The notes under the pieces are model-generated. The model was not told where the DNA came from, ran no database searches, and saw nothing but the letters and a program-made list of their open reading frames with translations. The position numbers and the translations under genes are program-made. From MWEI01 sp964600235 (lineage in GTDB: Bacteria; Desulfobacterota; Desulfomonilia; UBA1062), in the NCBI GenBank assembly GCA_964600235.1, contig CAZRIV010000006.1, positions 62,001 to 126,000 of the forward strand: a stretch of DNA of 64,000 bases. The letters are read 5' to 3'. Of this stretch, positions 9,401 to 17,981 are shown piece after piece (the first letter of the stretch is position 1; each line of letters opens with the position of its first letter).

Positions 9401-9783
9401 TACTGGATGCCTCCTATCACGTTTTTAAGTCCCTCAAGCTTGCCGGCCACGATTTCGGCCGAGGCAGTATAGAGGATCTGGTTCTGGTTGAGCTTCATCA
9501 TTTCCCGGTCGATGTCCACGGTGTTGGAGTCGTTGCCGATCCTGGAAAACGGGTCCGCCACTGTCCGGTAGATCCCTTCGGTGGGGGATTTCTTCATGTG
9601 AAGGGGATTGGTGGCCTCCAGCTTCAACCTGGAATCCAGTTCGTCCTCGAAGAGGGTTTCCCTGGCCTTATAGCCGGGTGTATCCACATTGGCTATATTG
9701 CTGGATATGACCTCCTGACGATAGGTGCGGTAACTCATGTGTTCCGCAACTTCCGAGATGATCTTTCCGAAGATATCGCCCAT
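9400..9783 (-). CDS. flgB: Proximal rod protein FlgB
   Basis: 127 residues with the axial-protein N-terminal motif VISSNIANVDTPGYKARE and a C-terminal helix. FlgB forms the most proximal part of the rod with FlgC and FliE. It is the first gene of the tightly packed operon that runs down to 3114. AAGGAG lies just before the ATG and a sigma-54 promoter sits about 26 bases upstream, so the whole operon is probably switched on by a sigma-54 activator. Confidence 0.95.
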   Translation of the reverse strand: MGDIFGKIISEVAEHMSYRTYRQEVISSNIANVDTPGYKARETLFEDELDSRLKLEATNPLHMKKSPTEGIYRTVADPFSRIGNDSNTVDIDREMMKLNQNQILYTASAEIVAGKLEGLKNVIGGIQ

Positions 9784-9808
9784 ATGAATTCTCCTTGGGC
9801 ACTAGGAA

Positions 9809-9823
9809 GCAATAGTCATACCA
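9809..9823 (-). promoter_or_regulatory. Sigma-54 (-24/-12) promoter of the flgB operon
   Basis: Minus strand TGGTATGACTATTGC, followed by T, compared with the consensus TGGCAC-N5-TTGC: the invariant GG and GC doublets are at the right spacing and 13 of 15 defined or flanking positions fit. The predicted start of transcription (about 9797) leaves a short leader containing the AAGGAG ribosome site of flgB. A sigma-54 activator gene ends 20 bases upstream. Confidence 0.8.
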
Positions 9824-9842
9824 ATGCGGTGCTGCCTCATGT

Positions 9843-11180
9843 TTACAGGGTTTCTTCAGGGTCTGAGCACCCGCACCTTGCCGGATCATCGTCAGAAATT
9901 TGACCACCGTTGGAATATTCATGCAGCTTGTTGCGCAGGGTCCGGATACTTATGCCCAGCAGGGTTGCCGCCCTGGTCCTGTTGCCGTCAACCTTTTTCA
10001 GGGTGGTCAGGATGAGGTTCTTCTCCATGTCGTGGATGGTCGTCTGTGCTGCGGGCACGGACGACGACAGGGAAGGAGAATCACCACCGAGGGCGATATG
10101 CTCTGAAGAAATTATGTCGCCGTCTGTCAGGATCATGGCGCGTTCGATCACGTTTTCCAGCTCACGGACATTGCCCGGCCACGGGTATTTCAACAGGGAA
10201 TCTTTTGCCTCCCTGCTGAGCACTTTTTCCTGCATGTCTTCCCGTGATGCTATGGAGCGGATGAAGTGCGCCGTCAGGGGGATGATATCTTCCCTGCGCT
10301 CCCGAAGCGGCGGTATCCTTATGGGTATGACATTCAACCGGAAGAAGAGGTCGTGTCTGAACCTTCCTGTACTGATCTCTTCTTCGATGTCGCGATTGGT
10401 CGTTGAAATGACACGGAAATCCACCTTGACAGGGGTTTTCCCGCCCACCCGGTCTATCTGTCTTTCCTGCAGGACCCTCAGGAGCTTGGCCTGCAGTGCC
10501 GGGCTGATCTCGGTTACCTCGTCGAGCAGTATGGTCCCACAGTGAGCCTGTTCGAACCTGCCGATCCGGGTGGTGTACGCACCGGTAAACGCCCCCTTCT
10601 CATATCCGAAGAGCTCGCTTTCGACCAGGGTGTCCGGTATGGCTGCAAGGTTTATCCCCACGTAGGGTCCGCTTTTGCGTTTGCTCAAGGCATGGATGTT
10701 CTTGGCGATTACCTCCTTGCCGGTTCCCGACTCGCCCTGGATAAGGACGGGAGCCTGGGTTGGGGCTACCTTGCGGATTATCTCGACGATCCCCCTCATG
10801 GATGGGTCGGCCACGATAAAGGCCGTATCCTGACTGTCGGAAATTTGACTCTTGGGGGATTTCAGGGCCTCGATGACGCTCACCATCTCTTCGGCCCTGA
10901 AGGGTTTCTTCAGGAAATACGAGGCGCCGGCCTTGAGGCATGCCGAACCGTCCCTGGATCCCATGGCCACGATTTCTATTGAGTCGTATACCTGCTTCGT
11001 GCCTTCGATCACGTCTAAGAATTCATCCGATATGATGGCCATGCCGTGATGCCTGGGATCGATCATCTCCAGGAACTTGTCTTTGTCCGTATAGGGAGAT
11101 GGTGACTCGCCCTGCTCGGCAATGAGTTCCGCAATGATGTTCACCGTCTCCTTATCGTGGTCTAAGATGGCGATTCCCAT
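9843..11180 (-). CDS. Sigma-54 transcriptional activator with degenerate receiver domain
   Basis: 445 residues: receiver-like domain (1-105), AAA+ sigma-54 activation domain (about 125-360) with Walker A GESGTGKE at 149-156 and the sigma-54 contact loop GAFTGA at 196-201, and a C-terminal Fis-type helix-turn-helix (GNRTRAATLLGISIRTLRNK). The receiver is unusual: the acidic pair is DHD, the phosphoacceptor position is Ser51 (Asp52 is one place off), and the conserved Thr is Gly, although the switch Lys (FLKKPF) is kept. It is therefore probably not controlled by ordinary phosphorylation, as in FleQ. It lies directly before the sigma-54 promoter of flgB, its likely target. Confidence 0.88.
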   Translation of the reverse strand: MGIAILDHDKETVNIIAELIAEQGESPSPYTDKDKFLEMIDPRHHGMAIISDEFLDVIEGTKQVYDSIEIVAMGSRDGSACLKAGASYFLKKPFRAEEMVSVIEALKSPKSQISDSQDTAFIVADPSMRGIVEIIRKVAPTQAPVLIQGESGTGKEVIAKNIHALSKRKSGPYVGINLAAIPDTLVESELFGYEKGAFTGAYTTRIGRFEQAHCGTILLDEVTEISPALQAKLLRVLQERQIDRVGGKTPVKVDFRVISTTNRDIEEEISTGRFRHDLFFRLNVIPIRIPPLRERREDIIPLTAHFIRSIASREDMQEKVLSREAKDSLLKYPWPGNVRELENVIERAMILTDGDIISSEHIALGGDSPSLSSSVPAAQTTIHDMEKNLILTTLKKVDGNRTRAATLLGISIRTLRNKLHEYSNGGQISDDDPARCGCSDPEETL

Positions 11181-11187
11181 AAGTCCC

Positions 11188-13872
11188 CTATTGGCTCCTC
11201 AAGCGGTATTTATCCGCATCATAGCGATTGAGTTCTTTTTGAAGGTCCATGTCATCGGCACTCACACGTGCCACGGAGAGAAGGAGGGGGTCCTTGGTAA
11301 GGCGTATGACATTGGTGAGCAGCGTCTTTGCCCCGTCGTGATCCCCGAGGGCAAATGCTATCTGCGAGAGATGGTACATGACCCAGTAGGTATGGGACGA
11401 TTTCGGATAGGTGTCGAGCAGGGACTGGTAAAGGTTTTTTGCCCTGGCCAACTCCCCCGTGCTTTTCAGATAATTGGCCCTCAGATAGAGCGCGTTCTCG
11501 ATGATGCGGGAAATCCTTTTGCCGTGATAGGAAATGATCTTATCCAGGGTCCGCTGCTCCTGTTCGCCCATGGAAAGCCTGCGATAAGCGTCGGCGAGGT
11601 ATGAGAGCGAGTTTAAGGCCAGGGGACCGTCGGCCGAGGCTGATGCCTCAAGATAGGGCAGAGACTCCGTGAGGCTGCCGAGCATATAGAGTGTCTCCCC
11701 ACGTCTGTCCCTTATGGTCTGAATTTCTTTTCCCTTAGGATAGGTGGTCAGGTACAGGGTGTTCCAGAGCAGGGCTTCGGTGTATCTGCCCAGTTTCATG
11801 CTGATGGAAAAGAGGAGATACAGCGCCTGCTCTTTGTAGATCGATTCTTCTCGTGTGGATAATTCCAGTACTGTCTTGGCCTTATCGAAGTGGCCGAGTC
11901 TGTTCAAGGCGTCCCCGATGATGAACAGAGTGGCGGAATCGGTAAGTTCCTTCATGAAATTCTTCTGGTAGCGGGTGTAGATCAAATAAATCTGATCGTC
12001 TTTCCCTTCCCGGTGCAGGATGCGCATCCTCTCAATAATACTTCTCAATGCCTCTACCTGGGCATAGTGATGGGTTGCGTCGTCTTTCTTTGTATGCATC
12101 CATACCTCGAGGTAGGTGTCCAGGGCCTTATCCTGCTCGCCATGTTTTGCATAGGCCTGAGCTATCCTGACCTTTACCAGCGAGGACAGTGACTTGTCCT
12201 TATACTCTTCCATTGTTTTCAGGGTTTCATAGATGTCCATGACTTCATTGAATGCCCTGTCGGACAACCTGCCGCGCTCGTCGGTATTGTTCTCGATGAT
12301 GATACGCGCCGATTTGAGTTTGGCGATCACCAGGTTTTCGCCCTTGGGCGCCAAGCTTTCCACCTGGGTGAACGCGGCCAGGGCCTTGCTCTTTTCTCCG
12401 ACCTGATAGAGGCAGTCTCCCAGCATGAGGAGGTACTTATCTTTGCCGGAAGGGTCTCCAAGGTTGAATGCCTTGATAAGGCAGTCCCTGGCCTGGTCGA
12501 AGTCATTGAGTTTGAATGATGCCTCGCCCATATGGGCATATAATCCGGGATCTTCTCTGACGATGCCCTGGTCGGCAGCAAGGGCTTCCTGATAGAGAGA
12601 GAATGCCTTGGCATAATCATTCAACCCGAGATACGTATCCGCCGAGACGGCGAGATAGGCCGCTTTTAAGCCGGCAGGAACCCCTGCCTGCCCGAGGTCG
12701 TTCGTGAGGCGCTTTTGAGCGGCATATGCGTCTGGATACGCACCGGTATGATTCAGTATATCGATCTCGGTGATGCCGGCTGCCGCCCTGATATCGGCCG
12801 ACGAGGATCCTTTAAGCGATTTTGCATGGTCTAAAGCCTGTGTGGCCATGCCTGATTTTATCAGCATGGAACAGTATTCCAGCATGATCCGTTCGCGGTT
12901 GGGTCCGTCCGGAAGTTCTTGAATGGCGGCATTCATCCAGGTAAGCGCCTTGTTTGCCCGGCTTTTTATCTCGTAAGGGAAGGCCAGAGCCCATAAAGAT
13001 CGCGCAAGCAGGATTTTTTCCGCAGTGCTCAGTTGCTGCCCGGAAGGTTCCAAGAGGGCGATTACACCGGCCGTATTACCTGAACGGTAAAGGTTATCCG
13101 CCGTCAGGAACCTGGTCTTGGGGGAGGTGGCATCGGATGCCCTGATCTCAAAGACGACCAGTCCTTTGTCTTCGTTTGTATGAGTCTTGTTGAGGATGTA
13201 CTGATTATTGACGTTCAGCGTGAGTACGGTGCCAGATGACATCTTCACGAGACTGTTGAACCTCAACTGCGGGACAGAGGCGAGGAGTTTCTCGATGTTC
13301 TCACAGGGAGAGTCCGTCGGAAAATGGATGTATATGCGCCCTGTCTTGGTGGCTCGTATTTCAGGGAGCATTTCGGGTTCTATGAACATGGAAACGTTCA
13401 AATGGGATTTGTCGGGTATGACCTCGATACGTTTGATAGGGCATGTAGTCCGAGTTTCTTTCTTGGCAGAGAGGTCTATTACGACGCTGGGCGGACTTTG
13501 TCTTGTAGAGACGCGATAGGTGAAGGGTGTTTTTACCGTGATGGCCGCCTTCACGCCGTCAAAGGTGAGTTGCTGGACCATGAACTGATTCCGGATTGTT
13601 TGAGGATCATTGACTATGTAGGGAAAATTGACGTTCAGTGTCTGGTTTTGTTCCGAAACATCCGGGACGATTGTAGCGGTATTCTTGAGGGTGAAGACGA
13701 TCCTGGTGATATTCTCCGAACCTCCTATGAGGACGGCCTCGGCGCTCACCGGCCCTGCAGTTGCAGCCGATATGCATACGACGACCACGGCACAGATTAA
13801 AGCCGTTTTAAGGATGTTTTCTGTAGGGATACTGTTCTTCACCGCAGCATGAAAATACAACTTCCGTGCCAT
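11188..13872 (-). CDS. Large periplasmic TPR protein with AMIN-like N-terminal domain
   Basis: 894 residues from the ATG at 13872, which has AGGA five bases upstream; an ATG two codons earlier is the alternative. A signal peptide (hydrophobic core at about 20-38, likely cleavage after VSA, Ala44 in this numbering) is followed by two beta-rich, AMIN-like segments (about 45-270). At least ten tetratricopeptide-like helical repeats run to the C-terminus (for example YAKAFSLYQEALAADQ and LNDFDQARDCLIKAFNLG). TPR proteins bind partner proteins. I do not recognise a named family. It ends seven bases before the sigma-54 activator, so it is in the flagellar regulatory operon and probably serves envelope or basal-body assembly; that is inferred. 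Confidence 0.8.
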   Translation of the reverse strand: MARKLYFHAAVKNSIPTENILKTALICAVVVVCISAATAGPVSAEAVLIGGSENITRIVFTLKNTATIVPDVSEQNQTLNVNFPYIVNDPQTIRNQFMVQQLTFDGVKAAITVKTPFTYRVSTRQSPPSVVIDLSAKKETRTTCPIKRIEVIPDKSHLNVSMFIEPEMLPEIRATKTGRIYIHFPTDSPCENIEKLLASVPQLRFNSLVKMSSGTVLTLNVNNQYILNKTHTNEDKGLVVFEIRASDATSPKTRFLTADNLYRSGNTAGVIALLEPSGQQLSTAEKILLARSLWALAFPYEIKSRANKALTWMNAAIQELPDGPNRERIMLEYCSMLIKSGMATQALDHAKSLKGSSSADIRAAAGITEIDILNHTGAYPDAYAAQKRLTNDLGQAGVPAGLKAAYLAVSADTYLGLNDYAKAFSLYQEALAADQGIVREDPGLYAHMGEASFKLNDFDQARDCLIKAFNLGDPSGKDKYLLMLGDCLYQVGEKSKALAAFTQVESLAPKGENLVIAKLKSARIIIENNTDERGRLSDRAFNEVMDIYETLKTMEEYKDKSLSSLVKVRIAQAYAKHGEQDKALDTYLEVWMHTKKDDATHHYAQVEALRSIIERMRILHREGKDDQIYLIYTRYQKNFMKELTDSATLFIIGDALNRLGHFDKAKTVLELSTREESIYKEQALYLLFSISMKLGRYTEALLWNTLYLTTYPKGKEIQTIRDRRGETLYMLGSLTESLPYLEASASADGPLALNSLSYLADAYRRLSMGEQEQRTLDKIISYHGKRISRIIENALYLRANYLKSTGELARAKNLYQSLLDTYPKSSHTYWVMYHLSQIAFALGDHDGAKTLLTNVIRLTKDPLLLSVARVSADDMDLQKELNRYDADKYRLRSQ

Positions 13873-13946
13873 ATCCATCCTAAAGTGAGTCTGGATGTCT
13901 GACTGTCGAGGTTCAGGGGCGCTTTAAGGCACTTCTCAGATCGGTC

Positions 13947-15350
13947 TCAGCTGATGGAGGGTTCTGAAGGCTTCTGGAGTTTCTGTTTCTTGATTTTTTC
14001 CACCAGTGTTGTCCTGTTTACATGGAGGAGTTTTGCTGCACGGTTTTTAACCCAGTTGCTCTTGTTCAGGGCCTGGACGATGATGCTCCGCTCGAATTCA
14101 TTGACTGCGGTGGACAGGTCGATACCAGCCTCGGGCAGATCGATCAGGGGGGCAACCTTTGAAGCAGACGTTCCGCCTACCAGGATCTTTTCGGGAAGGT
14201 CGGCCATGTCTATTACGTCAGAGTCACTCAAAACCACCATGCGTTCCACAAGATTCTCCAACTCCCTGACATTGCCCGGCCATTGGTAACGCATGAGTGC
14301 GGGGAGAGCCTTCTTGCTGAAATCCACCTTTTTGGCGGATCTGCCACTGAGAAATTTATCAAGGAAGTGCTTGATGAGCAGGGGTATGTCATCGGGGCGT
14401 TCTCTCAAGGGCGGCAGGTGGATGGGGATGACATTGAGCCGGTAGTAGAGGTCTTCCCTGAACCTTCCCTCAGCGACCTCTTCTTCGAGGTTCCTGTTGG
14501 TGGCGGCAATGATCCGCACATCGGCCCTGATGGTTTTTACCCCCCCGACGCGCTCGAATTCGCGCTCCTGGATGACGCGGAGCAGCTTGACCTGGAGGTT
14601 CGGGCTCATCTCCGAGATCTCGTCCAGGAATATGCTGCCGCCGCAGGCAAGCTCGAATCTGCCGATCCTGGTCCTGAATGCACCGGTAAAGGCACCCTTC
14701 TCGTGGCCGAACAGCTCGCTTTCCAGCAGTTCTTCAGGGATAGCTCCGCAGTTTACCGGGACAAAGGGATTTGCCGATCTGAGTGAGTTGTAATGCAGTG
14801 CCCGGGCGACGAGTTCTTTGCCGGTGCCCGATTCGCCGAGGATCAAAACAGTGGAATCTGTGGAGGCAACCTTGTCGATGAGGCCGAATATCTTCTGCAT
14901 CTTGTCCGAGGTGCCGACGATGTTCTCGAACTTGTAACGCGCCTTGAGCTGCTGCTTCAGGTAGGTGTTCTCCTCCTGCAAGGCAAGGTGCTCCAGCGCC
15001 TTTTTTACCACCACCTTGATCTCTTCGGCCTTGAAGGGTTTCGTGATATAGTCGAAGGCCCCGAGCTTCATGGCATCTACGGCCGTCTTGACTGAACCGT
15101 AGCCCGTGTACAGGATGCCGATCGTATTGAGCTTGTTATCAACGAGGTGTCTTATTACCGCTAATCCATCTAGCTCGGGCATCTGGAGATCAGTGAGCAC
15201 TACATGGAAGGAATCCTGGGAAAGCTTGCCTATGGCATCCTGGCCGTTGATTGCCGTGGTTATGGAATACCCCTCGTCGGAGAGTATCTCACTGAGGTAC
15301 TCCCGATTCTGGGTTTCATCATCAACAATGAGTATGGTGTGGTTACCCAT
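13947..15350 (-). CDS. NtrC-family response regulator (sigma-54 dependent)
   Basis: 467 residues from the ATG at 15350. The receiver is canonical: Asp10-Asp11, phosphoacceptor Asp54 (VLTDLQMP), Thr and Lys in place. The AAA+ domain has GESGTGKE, GAFTGA and the arginine-finger region; the C-terminus is a Fis-type helix-turn-helix (WVKNRAAKLLHVNRTTLVEK). It activates sigma-54 promoters once phosphorylated. No cognate kinase is adjacent. A TTG five codons upstream is in frame but lies in the -10 box of the promoter at 15365-15393, so the ATG is preferred. It may form a two-regulator flagellar cascade with the activator at 9843-11180. Confidence 0.9.
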   Translation of the reverse strand: MGNHTILIVDDETQNREYLSEILSDEGYSITTAINGQDAIGKLSQDSFHVVLTDLQMPELDGLAVIRHLVDNKLNTIGILYTGYGSVKTAVDAMKLGAFDYITKPFKAEEIKVVVKKALEHLALQEENTYLKQQLKARYKFENIVGTSDKMQKIFGLIDKVASTDSTVLILGESGTGKELVARALHYNSLRSANPFVPVNCGAIPEELLESELFGHEKGAFTGAFRTRIGRFELACGGSIFLDEISEMSPNLQVKLLRVIQEREFERVGGVKTIRADVRIIAATNRNLEEEVAEGRFREDLYYRLNVIPIHLPPLRERPDDIPLLIKHFLDKFLSGRSAKKVDFSKKALPALMRYQWPGNVRELENLVERMVVLSDSDVIDMADLPEKILVGGTSASKVAPLIDLPEAGIDLSTAVNEFERSIIVQALNKSNWVKNRAAKLLHVNRTTLVEKIKKQKLQKPSEPSIS

Positions 15351-15364
15351 AAATTTGTAGGGCA

Positions 15365-15393
15365 AGTATACCGCATGTAATCAAGTGCGTCAA
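15365..15393 (-). promoter_or_regulatory. Sigma-70-type promoter, nearly leaderless
   Basis: Minus strand TTGACG (15393-15388), 17-base spacer, TATACT (15370-15365). The expected transcription start is only about ten bases before the ATG at 15350, with no Shine-Dalgarno sequence between them. Confidence 0.65.
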
Positions 15394-15445
15394 TATATAG
15401 ACGCTCGCACGTGCAAAAAGATTCCGGGCGGGTATTGTGGACTGC

Positions 15446-15727
15446 TCAGGCCTTGTCGTTAACCCTGTCCCTCATGTCTTTGCCGGATTTAAAGAAGGGC
15501 AGGGTCTTCGTCCTAACCTGGATTTTCTCTCCGCTTTTTGGGTTCCTCCCGATATAGGGCTTGTAGTCCCTCATGACAAAGCTCCCGAATCCACGGATCT
15601 CTACGCGCCGCTTGTCTTTCATGGCAATGATCATGGAGTTCAGGATGGAGTTCACCAAGCCCTCTGCCTTCTTCGGGTGGAGAGCCATGCGCATGGAGAG
15701 TTCTTCAATCAGTTCCGATTTGTTCAT
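15446..15727 (-). CDS. ihfB: Integration host factor / HU family DNA-binding protein (IHF-beta-like)
   Basis: 93 residues with the full HU/IHF fold: N-terminal helices (MNKSELIEELSMRM), the beta-arm region VEIRGFGSF...YIGRNPKSGEKI with the conserved Pro that intercalates into DNA, and PFFKSGKDMRDRVN at the end. Residue pattern is closer to IHF-beta than to HU. It bends DNA and commonly assists sigma-54 activators by looping, which fits the three sigma-54 activators in this window. TAGGAGGAG precedes the ATG. IHF-beta versus HU cannot be settled by eye. Confidence 0.9.
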   Translation of the reverse strand: MNKSELIEELSMRMALHPKKAEGLVNSILNSMIIAMKDKRRVEIRGFGSFVMRDYKPYIGRNPKSGEKIQVRTKTLPFFKSGKDMRDRVNDKA

Positions 15728-15785
15728 GTATCTCCTCCTACTGTGGTCTAATTATTCATAGATTATAAAGTGCTGCATGCACATG

Positions 15786-16517
15786 TCAAGTTTTTTTATG
15801 TTTTTTTAGGATCTTATGGAGAGCCGTCTCTTCAGATCGGCTTAGTTGGCGGATCTGCCCCACGGTCATGCCCTTGAGACTTACAGGCCCCACACTGATT
15901 CGCTTGATGGATTCAACCCGAAGTCCCACGGCTGCGCCCATGCGCTTGATCTGGTTTTTCAGTCCCTGGATAAGCGTGATTCTCAGCACGGAAGATTCCG
16001 TGCCCGTGCGTTCCTCTATGACAGTGGCCGGCAGGGTTTTCCTGCCATCGAGGAAGATGCCCGTTTCCATACGTCTGATAGCGTCATAGGTGGCCTTGGG
16101 GGTTACCTTTACCAGATAGACCTTGGGTACATGGAAGGATGGGTGGTGCAGAGAATGCGACAAGTCTCCGTCGTTGGTTAGAATGAGGAGCCCTTCCGCA
16201 TCGAAATCCAGTCTGCCTACCGGGAATATGCCCTGAAGATCCCTGGGGATAAGATCCCTGATGCACGGTCTGCCCTGAGGATCGTGCATGGTTGTCAGGA
16301 CATGCTTGGGTTTGTACATGGCAACGAGGAGGGGGGTCTGACGGGTGACAACCCTGCCGTCAAGGGTTATCCGGTCCTCGCCAGGGTCAATAGTGTCTCC
16401 GATGAGGGCCTTTTGATCGTTTACCTTTACCCTGCCTTGAATAATGATTTCGTCGGCTTTTCTCCTGGAGATTGCCCCTGTCGAGGCGATAAATCTGTTG
16501 ATGCGCACCCTGGCCAT
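15786..16517 (-). CDS. RsuA/RluB-family pseudouridine synthase
   Basis: 243 residues. An N-terminal S4 RNA-binding domain (INRFIASTGAISRRKADEII) is followed by the pseudouridine synthase domain with the catalytic motif GRLDFDAEGLLILTNDG (Asp in GRLD) and the RsuA/RluB-type NQIKRMGAAVGLRVESIKRI. These enzymes isomerise one uridine in 16S or 23S rRNA, usually in the peptidyl-transferase region for RluB. The length and motif order favour RluB but the exact target is not provable here. It lies 58 bases before the IHF gene on the same strand. Confidence 0.9.
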   Translation of the reverse strand: MARVRINRFIASTGAISRRKADEIIIQGRVKVNDQKALIGDTIDPGEDRITLDGRVVTRQTPLLVAMYKPKHVLTTMHDPQGRPCIRDLIPRDLQGIFPVGRLDFDAEGLLILTNDGDLSHSLHHPSFHVPKVYLVKVTPKATYDAIRRMETGIFLDGRKTLPATVIEERTGTESSVLRITLIQGLKNQIKRMGAAVGLRVESIKRISVGPVSLKGMTVGQIRQLSRSEETALHKILKKHKKT

Positions 16518-16563
16518 AGGGCCATCATCATACAGGAAAATATCTTATGATGGGAGATGTCTC

Positions 16564-17034
16564 TTAAGCGACCGAGTCAAGACGTGTTCTGCACGCCTCG
16601 CAGGCTTCGCGGCAGTACGGCTCGCTGTCATTGTAGATGACGAGGCCGATATCATCTCCGATGCCGAAGCGCTCTGTGCAGAGAGGGCAGAACAGGCGGC
16701 CGATGCTGTCGAGATATCCCAGCACGGGCTTGCCAGACTCATGCGCCGTGTCCGCCTTGAAGGTGCTGATGAGACCGAGGGTAGAGCAGAGGGGGCACTG
16801 GTATCCTAGCTCTGCATCCCAGAACGTGGCTGGACATCTTCTGTTGGCGCAGTAATACGTCCTGACCCGGCTCCTGTTTTTCTCGAGCAGGGAGCGGATG
16901 GTATCGGTATAGATGTTGCTGTTCTTGGATGAGTCATTGCCGGAGGTCGTGCCGGACGGGCGGTCCATATCTTCGCGGGGTGATCCTGCCTCTTTTTCTT
17001 TCCTTGCCAAGGTCAGCTCCGTAGCCTTTTTCAT
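16564..17034 (-). CDS. Zinc-ribbon protein of unknown function
   Basis: 156 residues; I do not recognise a family. The first 45 residues are charged and low complexity. The rest carries a series of cysteine pairs typical of structural zinc sites: YYCANRRC...YQCPLC, then LFCPLC, then CREACEAC near the end. This pattern suggests two or three zinc knuckles and a role in binding nucleic acid or protein. AAGGAGAAAGGAC before the ATG is a good ribosome site, which supports it as a real gene. It stands alone between sfsA and the pseudouridine synthase. Confidence 0.65.
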   Translation of the reverse strand: MKKATELTLARKEKEAGSPREDMDRPSGTTSGNDSSKNSNIYTDTIRSLLEKNRSRVRTYYCANRRCPATFWDAELGYQCPLCSTLGLISTFKADTAHESGKPVLGYLDSIGRLFCPLCTERFGIGDDIGLVIYNDSEPYCREACEACRTRLDSVA

Positions 17035-17173
17035 GTCCTTTCTCCTTTGCGGATGCCTTCATCAAAGAGCATGAGTTTCAGGTTTGAAACATGTGTAGGG
17101 TCGAGCCAGCCCTTTTTCAACGAAGTTAAAAGAATATTGTAATGAATATAATAATGGGCACAGGGTGTCTTGG

Positions 17174-17884
17174 CTAGATAAGACATGTCAATTTATTGCC
17201 TGGAGCAATACCTTCATGGTCTATCTTGATGTCGTAGACGAGGATCTCGACACCTGCCTTGCAGGCCCTGCGCAGCTCGGCTGAATATGCCGGATCGATG
17301 TGATCTGCAGGGGCGAAGATCCGGGCATCCATTCTCTGTACAAGGAAGAACATTACGCACCGGTATCCCTCCCCGAGTGACCGGGATAGCTCTTTGAGGT
17401 GTTTGAGTCCTCTTGCGGTTACGGCATCGGGGAACATTACCCGGCCGTCTTCCGCATACGTGCAGCTTTTCACCTCCACGAGGGCAGGTTGCTTCCCGGC
17501 GCCAGTGAGGAGCAGGTCGATGCGTGAGTGATCTCCTACCTTCACCTCCGGCCTGATGGACGTATACCCCGAAAGCTCGGGAATAACATCCCTTCGAACG
17601 GCTTCCCTTGTGGCGTGGTTGGCGCGCAGCGTATTGACCACGACAGGCGAACCGGGCATGTCGATGATCTCCCAGGTATAGGGATATGTACGGGATTTAT
17701 TGTCTGAGAAGGAGAGGAACACGGCCCTGCCGGGTTCGGCACAACCAAGCATCCTGCCGGAGTTGGGGCAGTGGGCGGTTATGATCGTGCCGTTTTCCAG
17801 CTCCACATCGGCCATGAATCGCTTGTAGCGCCGGATGAGGGTGCCCCTGGTGAGGGTTGGCCAGTATATGAGATATTCCGCCAT
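17174..17884 (-). CDS. sfsA: SfsA, sugar fermentation stimulation protein homolog
   Basis: 236 residues, the normal size. Conserved SfsA blocks are present: RRYKRFMADVEL, TAHCPNSGRMLGC, WEIIDM near 92-97, VNTLRANH, and the nuclease-like PD-(D/E)XK core RIDLLLTG...ALVEVKSCTY with FPDAVTARGLKHL. The protein was first described as a DNA-binding regulator of maltose metabolism in E. coli; its fold suggests a nuclease, and its true function is unsettled. It is monocistronic here. Confidence 0.93.
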   Translation of the reverse strand: MAEYLIYWPTLTRGTLIRRYKRFMADVELENGTIITAHCPNSGRMLGCAEPGRAVFLSFSDNKSRTYPYTWEIIDMPGSPVVVNTLRANHATREAVRRDVIPELSGYTSIRPEVKVGDHSRIDLLLTGAGKQPALVEVKSCTYAEDGRVMFPDAVTARGLKHLKELSRSLGEGYRCVMFFLVQRMDARIFAPADHIDPAYSAELRRACKAGVEILVYDIKIDHEGIAPGNKLTCLI

Positions 17885-17981
17885 ACACCCGTGTTAGCAG
17901 GGTGCGGGGTGGGTAAGCAAGAAGAGAAGGCGCCATGGAGAGCATTTAGAGCCTTCTCTTCTAAATATTGCCGATTCTCTG

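Noticed and set aside
13856..13871. Sigma-54-like TGGCACGGAAGTTGT at the 5' end of the TPR gene (minus strand)
   Set aside because: The -24 half is perfect but the -12 doublet is GT, not GC, and it lies in the first codons of the gene, so transcription would start after the preferred ATG. Only a GTG start further in would rescue it.
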